A stretch of 64,000 nucleotides of DNA from Deltaproteobacteria bacterium (lineage in GTDB: Bacteria; Myxococcota_A; Polyangia; Polyangiales; JADJMO01), in the NCBI GenBank assembly GCA_022843175.1, contig JALHOE010000024.1:1-64000 (forward strand), read 5' to 3'. Within the stretch, counting starts at the first letter, position 1; every line of letters begins with the position of its first letter. A model generated the notes under the pieces. That model saw only the letters and a list, made by a program, of their open reading frames with translations, was not told the origin of the DNA and made no database searches. The translations under genes and the position numbers were made by a program. Below, one piece after another: positions 59,316 to 64,000 of this stretch.

Positions 59316-60221
59316 ATGGATCCGAAGGCCCCGCCGGTGGCGGTGCGCGTGCTGCGCCCCTTCGCCAACGAAGACGCGTTGCTCGAAGCGGAGGCCAACG
59401 CGTTCACCCGCACCGGCGTCGTCCTCATCGGCGCGCCGAGCCGGCCCAACGGCGTGGTGCTGCGGTTCGAGATCTGTCTGCGCGACGGCCAGGTCGCGAT
59501 GCGCGGCGAGGGCCGAGTGGTTGGGTTCCGCGCGCAGTCGGCGGAAGAAGAGAGCGCGTTGATGCTGCGGTTCACCCGGCTCGACGTGAAGAGCAAGGCG
59601 CTGCTCGATCGCGCCGTCGCCATCCGCGAGGAGCGACGATCGCTGGCGCCGCCGAGCCAGCCCAGGCCGCCGGCCAAGGCGCTCACTCCTCCTCCCCCCC
59701 CACCCAGAGCGCCCACCCCTCCGCCGCCGCCCCTGCCGCCGCCCCCGTCGTCCGTCGCGCCCAACACCGAACGCGACCACGTGGCGGACAACAACGACGA
59801 CGACGACGACGACGACGACGCGATGGACGTCGACGACGCGGATCTAACCTCCGCCGATGAAGAAGACCTCACGCAGCAAGCGCCGCCGGTCGCGATGATG
59901 GCCGACATTCTCGCCCATCAGGCGGCAGAGAAGCTGCCCGTCCCGCAGCCGCCGCCGGTCGAGCCAGCGCCGCATCCAGTCGCGCCGAAGACGCCGCCGC
60001 CGAAGCCGATGCCCAAGGAGCACGCGCCCCCGCAACAGGCGCCGCGGGAGAAGATGCCGATCCCGCAGCCGTCGCCGGGGCCGAAGCGTCATGCCTCGGA
60101 GCTCGTGGCGCGCGCACGCGGCGAACGCAACAGCGGCGAGTTCCGCCCGTCGCTCGAGCCCGGTCAGCGCGACAGCGCGCTCGACCGCCTGCGAGAGCGC
60201 AAGCGCACCTCGCAGGCCTAG
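59316..60221 (+). CDS. PilZ-like protein with Pro-rich and poly-Asp tail
   Basis: 301 residues. The N-terminal 110 residues are PilZ-like or a related myxobacterial domain: FEICLRDGQVAMRGEGRVVG, LMLRFTRLDVKSKALLDRAV. The usual RxxxR and [D/N]xSxxG c-di-GMP motifs are not clear, so binding is uncertain. The rest is disordered: Pro-rich (PPPPPRAPTPPPPPLPPPP), eight Asp in a row with trinucleotide repeats, and basic C-terminal Arg/Lys helices. A cytoplasmic scaffold-like or regulatory protein. Divergent from the HExxH gene (86 bases) and convergent with the 12-repeat protein. Confidence 0.6.
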   Translation: MDPKAPPVAVRVLRPFANEDALLEAEANAFTRTGVVLIGAPSRPNGVVLRFEICLRDGQVAMRGEGRVVGFRAQSAEEESALMLRFTRLDVKSKALLDRAVAIREERRSLAPPSQPRPPAKALTPPPPPPRAPTPPPPPLPPPPSSVAPNTERDHVADNNDDDDDDDDAMDVDDADLTSADEEDLTQQAPPVAMMADILAHQAAEKLPVPQPPPVEPAPHPVAPKTPPPKPMPKEHAPPQQAPREKMPIPQPSPGPKRHASELVARARGERNSGEFRPSLEPGQRDSALDRLRERKRTSQA

Positions 60222-60240
60222 GCAGGCGACAAAAACACAA

Positions 60241-60260
60241 CCGCGCGCTTTCGCGCGCGG
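60241..60260. terminator. Bidirectional terminator hairpin CCGCGCGC-TTTC-GCGCGCGG
   Basis: An 8-bp perfect stem with a TTTC loop, between the converging PilZ-like gene (ends 60221) and the 12-repeat gene (ends 60284). ACAA on the left and TTGT-like CTGT on the right extend it weakly. Suited to terminate both directions. Confidence 0.75.
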
Positions 60261-60283
60261 CTGTGGCGGTTTGGGTCAGCGGA

Positions 60284-63200
60284 TCAGCCGACGGTTCCGC
60301 ACTTGTTCGGACCGCCCACGCCGCACGAGGCGGGCGCGACGCAGGTGCCGCAGTCGAGGAGACCGCCGCAGCCATCCGGATACGCACCGCACTCCGCGCC
60401 CGCTGCCGAGCACGTCGTCTTGGTGCAGGTGCCGCCCGGACAAGCCGGGCAGGTGAGGACGCCGCCGCAACCGTCGCCCTGCGGACCGCAACGGCCGCCG
60501 CACGTCAGCGGGGTGCACATGGGCACGCCGCCGTCGCAGGGGCCGCAGTCCTGCGTCCCGCCGCAGCCGTCACCCGACGGACCGCAGGTGACACCGAGCT
60601 CGGCGCAGGTCTTCTTCACGCAGCCCGTACCGCCGCACTTGCCGGGCACGCCACCGCCGCCGCAGGTCGCGGGAGTGACGCAGGGCGGACAGGTGACGGT
60701 AGAGCCGCAGCCGTCGGCCCACGAGCCGCACTCGACGCCGAGCGTCGCGCAGGTCTTGGGCACGCAGGACGCGCCGCCGCACTTGCCGGGGACGCCGCCG
60801 CCACCGCACGTGCCGGTGGTGCACGGCGCGCAGGTGACGGTGCCGCCGCAGCCGTTGGGCCACGAGCCGCACTCGACGCCGAGCGTCGCGCAGGTCTTCG
60901 GGGTGCACGACGAGCTCGCGCACTTGCCGCCGGTGCTGCACACCGAGGGCGCGGGGCACATCGGGCAGGTGAGCGTGCCGCCGCAGCCGTCCGGCGCGGA
61001 GCCGCAGTCGATGCCCTGCTCCGCACAAGTGCGCTTCGTGCACGAGGGCGGCGGGGGCGGGAGCTTCTCGTCGCAGACGCGCGACGAGAGGTCGAAGATC
61101 ATGAACTCGAGCGCCTTCTGTTGCGCCGTGAGCGAGGAGATGCCGCCGCAGCGGTTCGGGAACGGGCTCGAGGAGCTGTCGTTCGCCGGGTTCTTCGTCG
61201 AGTCGACGTGGATGTCGGTGAGGACGAAGCGACCGCACTGCGAGGTCGAGCCGACCGGCGTGTTGAAGCTCATGTACTGGACGGCCGACGGGATGGTGCT
61301 TCCACCCATCGGGCCCACATCCTTCGCCCCGTACGCCGTGATCCAGTTGGTGGCGCGCGTCGTGTCGACGGCGTCGATGCTGTGCTGCGCCTGCTGAATC
61401 GACAGCGTGCCCTTGACGCCGGACGCGCCGACGTTGACGAGCCAGGTGGCGAGCGCGTCGCCCTTCGGGAACGTCGTGATGACGGTGCCGTTGGTCGGGC
61501 TCTTGAGGTCGTAGCCGAGGTTCCAGGTGGCGAGCGACGGCCAGGGCGACGGCGCGTCCTTCACCCAACCAAGGTGGTAGTGGGTGCCGAACACGCGGCC
61601 GCCGACGGCCGTGTAGTCCATCATGTTCTTGTAGTTCGGCGACTTCTCGGTCGCGAACTCACCGCCGTAGCCGCCCTCGCAGTCCATGAGGACCGCGTCA
61701 TACTTGGACAGGCTCGCCACGCTGTTCCACAGCGCGTCCTTCGCCTTCGGCAGCGTCGTCGTACCGATCTTGTCGGCGCCGCAGACCTTGGTCTTGATGA
61801 CGCACTTGCCCTTGTTCGGCCCGCTGCTCTCGCAGGTGGAGCCCGAGGGACAGAGCGTGGGCGGGCAGGTGTACGTGCCGGTGTAAACGGCCGTCGTCAC
61901 CAGATCGCAGAAGCCGGTGTAGAGGTGCACGCGACCCGCGCCGCTCGGCGCGCTGAACTCGCTGTCGGCGATGCCGATGTTGCGGAGCAGGCACTCGAGG
62001 TTGTCCTGCGAGCCCGTGGTGATCGCGAACTGCGGGATGTCGCCCTCGGCCTTGGTGCGCGGGAAGCGCGTGAGGGCCGCGTCGATCGGCGTGTCGATGC
62101 AGTTGCGCGTGTTGATCTTGACCTGGCGGCGCCACTTGCCGATCTGGATGACCAGCGGGATGTCGTTGCCGACCGGGACGTTGGTGAGCTTGAACTCACC
62201 CTTCTCGTTGGTGACCGTCTGCACGAGCGGGTAGCCCGAGAGCGCGTCCGCGCACTTGTCGCAGGTGGCGCCGGTGACGAGCGCCGCGGGGGTGCCGTTC
62301 GGGATGTAGACGAACACGCCGTAGAGCGGGTTCACGCCGGCCGGGTCGTACACCTTGCCGCTGATCGAGCTCGTCGCCGGCGCGGTGCACTTCACCTGCT
62401 TGCACTCGAGGTTGACGCAAGAAGCGCCGCCGCCGCCGCCGCACATGCTGGGCACGCCGCCGCCACCGCAGATCGCGGGCGCGGTGCACATGCCGCAGTC
62501 GGCGGTGAGGCCGCCGCAGCCGTCGGAGACCTGACCGCAGGTGCCCATCGGGTAGTCCGCGCAGGTCTTCTTCACGCACGCGGGCGCGCCGCCGCATTGA
62601 CTGGCGACGCCGCCGCCGCCGCAGGTCTGCGGCGCGGTGCACATCCCGCAGCTGACGGTGAGGCCGCCGCAGCCGTCGGCCATCTGACCGCACGTGCCGA
62701 CCGGGAAGTCGGCGCAGGTCTTCTTCGTACACGCGGGCGGCGCACCGCCACACACGCTGGAGACGCCGCCGCCGCCACAGATGTTGCCGCCGGTGCAGGT
62801 ACCGCAGCTCGCCGTGAGGCCACCGCAGCCGTCGCTGACCGGACCGCAGTTGGCGCCCCAGTCGGCGCAGGACTTCTTGAGGCAGGGCGACGTGCTGCTG
62901 CCGCAGACGTTGGGCTTGCCACCGCCGCCGCAGCTGCCGGACGCACACGCGCCACAGTTCACCAGGCCGCCGCAGCCATCGGCGACGGGACCGCAGTTGA
63001 AGCCCATCTCCAGACAGGTCTTCGGCGTACACGCGGGCTTGGGGGGCGCGCCGCACTTGTTCGGAGTGCCGCCGCCGCCGCAGGTCTCGCCGGCGGTGGT
63101 GCAGGTGCCGCAGTCGATCAGCTTGCCGCAGCCGTCGCCCTGCTTGCCGCAGTTGGCGCCGAGGTCCGCGCAGGTCTTCGCCGTACAGGGGGCCGAGCCA

Positions 63201-63520
63201 CACTTGCTCGTGCCGCCACCGCCGCAGAACTCACCCTCGGGGCACGTGCCGCAGCTGTCGATCAGACCGCCGCAACCGTCGGCCGCGGGGCCGCAGTTGA
63301 CCCCGAGCTCGGTACACGTCTTCGGCTTGCAGCCGGAGCCGTCGAGATTGAACGACGAGTCGCCGCCGGAGTCGTCGGTGACCGAGGTCTCGCCCGCCGA
63401 CGACGTCTCCGTCGTCGCATCGCCCTCGATGGCGACGTTGAGGTCCGTGCCCTCATCGCCACCCGCGCAGCCGAAGACGGCGAGCGCTACGCAAAGCCCA
63501 AAGCCACGAATCCCGCGCAT
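60284..63520 (-). CDS. Twelve-repeat Cys-rich lipoprotein
   Basis: 1078 residues from the ATG at 63520 (GGAGGAG 7 bases upstream). Lipobox VALAVFGC, then an acidic Thr/Ser linker. Six repeats of about 45 residues follow, each with the pattern C-x3-TC-A-x-LG-x2-CG-x3-DGCGG and CGxC, CGGGG-x4-CG. The middle, about residues 375-790, contains a carboxypeptidase-regulatory-like fold (ISGKVYDPAGVNPLYGVFVY) and a region with AVLMDCEGGYGGE and GGRVFGTHYHLGWV, which looks like a Rossmann or amidotransferase-like domain. Six further repeats close the protein. Each repeat has 6-8 Cys, so it should form a disulfide-rich rod on the surface. No catalytic residue can be named. It is unusually symmetric. Confidence 0.85.
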   Translation of the reverse strand: MRGIRGFGLCVALAVFGCAGGDEGTDLNVAIEGDATTETSSAGETSVTDDSGGDSSFNLDGSGCKPKTCTELGVNCGPAADGCGGLIDSCGTCPEGEFCGGGGTSKCGSAPCTAKTCADLGANCGKQGDGCGKLIDCGTCTTAGETCGGGGTPNKCGAPPKPACTPKTCLEMGFNCGPVADGCGGLVNCGACASGSCGGGGKPNVCGSSTSPCLKKSCADWGANCGPVSDGCGGLTASCGTCTGGNICGGGGVSSVCGGAPPACTKKTCADFPVGTCGQMADGCGGLTVSCGMCTAPQTCGGGGVASQCGGAPACVKKTCADYPMGTCGQVSDGCGGLTADCGMCTAPAICGGGGVPSMCGGGGGASCVNLECKQVKCTAPATSSISGKVYDPAGVNPLYGVFVYIPNGTPAALVTGATCDKCADALSGYPLVQTVTNEKGEFKLTNVPVGNDIPLVIQIGKWRRQVKINTRNCIDTPIDAALTRFPRTKAEGDIPQFAITTGSQDNLECLLRNIGIADSEFSAPSGAGRVHLYTGFCDLVTTAVYTGTYTCPPTLCPSGSTCESSGPNKGKCVIKTKVCGADKIGTTTLPKAKDALWNSVASLSKYDAVLMDCEGGYGGEFATEKSPNYKNMMDYTAVGGRVFGTHYHLGWVKDAPSPWPSLATWNLGYDLKSPTNGTVITTFPKGDALATWLVNVGASGVKGTLSIQQAQHSIDAVDTTRATNWITAYGAKDVGPMGGSTIPSAVQYMSFNTPVGSTSQCGRFVLTDIHVDSTKNPANDSSSSPFPNRCGGISSLTAQQKALEFMIFDLSSRVCDEKLPPPPPSCTKRTCAEQGIDCGSAPDGCGGTLTCPMCPAPSVCSTGGKCASSSCTPKTCATLGVECGSWPNGCGGTVTCAPCTTGTCGGGGVPGKCGGASCVPKTCATLGVECGSWADGCGSTVTCPPCVTPATCGGGGVPGKCGGTGCVKKTCAELGVTCGPSGDGCGGTQDCGPCDGGVPMCTPLTCGGRCGPQGDGCGGVLTCPACPGGTCTKTTCSAAGAECGAYPDGCGGLLDCGTCVAPASCGVGGPNKCGTVG

Positions 63521-63675
63521 GACAAGACTCCTCCGTTCCGTCCCATACCGAGGGGGACGGACCCTAACCCCGGGGCGCACTCTTCACGACGTCCCGTCCT
63601 GACGCAAGTCAAGGTGGAGGATGGACGGAACTGACCGGTCGCAATGTTTGGGAAAGTCGGGAAAACTGCCGCAGC

Positions 63676-63705
63676 TTCTGGTCCGCAGGGGTTGTGGCGT
63701 ATGTT
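63676..63705 (+). promoter_or_regulatory. Possible promoter of the final lipoprotein gene
   Basis: TTCTGG (63676-63681), 18-base spacer, TATGTT (63700-63705), in the 216-base gap between the 12-repeat gene and the last gene. Weak -35. Start of transcription would be near 63712. Visual match only. Confidence 0.3.
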
Positions 63706-63736
63706 CGGCGCGCGCGTTTGCGCCACCGGAGGACTC

Positions 63737-64000
63737 ATGAAGCACGCAGCACCGTTCCTCTTCATCGCCGCCGTCGGCTTCGCCGCGATCGGTTGTACGC
63801 CGTCGCCGGAGAAGACCTGCGACAAGCTCCAGGAGCTGGCCGACAAGGAGAACGACTCGAAGTCCTCGGGCAAGGGCTTCAACCTGTCTCGCGAGAAGTG
63901 CATCAAGAACATGAACGAGATGAAGGAGCGCGATCCCGACGCCTACAAGTGCGCGTCCAAGGTGATCCAGAAGCTCTCCAGCCTCGACACGGCGTTCCTC
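63737..64000 (+). CDS. Small Cys-containing lipoprotein (partial, runs off the window)
   Basis: 88 residues visible; continues past the right edge. ATG preceded by GGAGGA. Signal KHAAPFLFIAAVGFAAIGC with a lipobox Cys. The mature part is Lys/Glu/Asp-rich and helical with spaced Cys (CDKLQELADKEN, KCIKNMNEMKERDPDAYKC), similar in style to the small lipoprotein at 46.4 kb. No family recognised. Divergent from the 12-repeat gene. Confidence 0.7.
   Translation, partial: MKHAAPFLFIAAVGFAAIGCTPSPEKTCDKLQELADKENDSKSSGKGFNLSREKCIKNMNEMKERDPDAYKCASKVIQKLSSLDTAFL

Noticed and set aside
60300-63350. Periodic DNA repeats that could look like a CRISPR or satellite array
   Set aside because: The period (about 135-150 bases) matches the 45-residue protein modules; sequences vary codon by codon and no cas genes occur.
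60263-63634. Long plus-strand open frame opposite the Cys-repeat protein
   Set aside because: Its repeats only mirror the Cys-rich repeats; no signal or domain. The minus-strand gene has a lipobox and Shine-Dalgarno.

Overview
This is a high-GC, gene-dense chromosomal segment with about 54 protein-coding genes (two cut by the window edges), one pseudogene and one tRNA. It is most consistent with a Myxococcota (myxobacterial) genome. The reasons are: many lipoproteins with Asp/Ala/Thr-rich linkers just after the lipobox; RCC1-repeat secreted proteins; paired DUF1592 and DUF1552 proteins; a Cys-rich 12-repeat surface protein; an AgmX/PglI-like C-terminal domain; and an Mcp-HEAT chemosensory cluster. 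The order and genus cannot be fixed from sequence reading alone. No rRNA, IS element, prophage or CRISPR array was recognised. No stretch over 300 bases lacks a gene or a described element. Start-stop overlaps of the ATGA or GTGA type are very common and define most operons.

Layout. 1-5.6 kb (minus): GNAT acetyltransferase, five-heme cytochrome c lipoprotein, DUF3604 protein and the start of a PpiC/SurA-like isomerase, probably one operon. 5.7-7.1 kb (minus): receiver-PAS-histidine kinase, divergent from the next block. 7.2-16.7 kb (plus): a complete chemosensory operon, CheY-CheA-CheW-Mcp-HEAT-CheR-CheB, whose receptor has no visible sensor or membrane domain. 16.7-19.6 kb (minus): GH19 chitinase and dihydrolipoyl dehydrogenase, separated by long hairpins. 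19.6-26.9 kb (plus): 5'-nucleotidase-like lipoprotein, small lipoprotein, then an ABC/HlyD/TolC exporter closed by an ArsR regulator. 27-33.4 kb (minus): DUF1552/DUF1592 pair, ferritin-like lipoprotein, UvrD/PcrA helicase. 33.5-40.2 kb: AgmX-like membrane protein, repeat-rich spacer, tRNA-His, large RCC1/BNR lipoprotein, beta-helix lipoprotein and quinone oxidoreductase. 40.2-43.9 kb (minus): ECF sigma, FecR-TPR, exported protein and RCC1 lipoprotein, all four start-stop coupled.

44-49.4 kb: a nucleotidyltransferase pair resembling a toxin-antitoxin module, a globin, a lipoprotein pseudogene broken in part by a 20-bp tandem repeat, two more lipoproteins (one a ferritin-like paralogue), a YtfJ-like protein and an aminotransferase. 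49.4-53.2 kb (minus): TerB-like protein, membrane proteins including a 42-residue one, a DUF924 protein, a Cys-rich lipoprotein and a 4-hydroxybutyryl-CoA dehydratase homologue with all four Fe-S ligands. 53.3-57.8 kb (minus): a YbbR / CdaA diadenylate cyclase / FolP / PpiC operon ending in a long hairpin. 57.9-64 kb: a membrane-anchored HExxH protein, a PilZ-like protein, the 12-repeat Cys-rich lipoprotein and the start of a small lipoprotein.

The strongest leads are the sensorless receptor plus HEAT protein, the minisatellite-disrupted lipoprotein, the sigma/FecR/RCC1 operon, the paired DExRH ferritin-like lipoproteins, the symmetric Cys-repeat protein, and a dispersed family of long palindromes, one copy of which lies inside a signal-peptide coding region. 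Coordinates and motifs were read by eye; family assignments come from motif recognition, not database searches.
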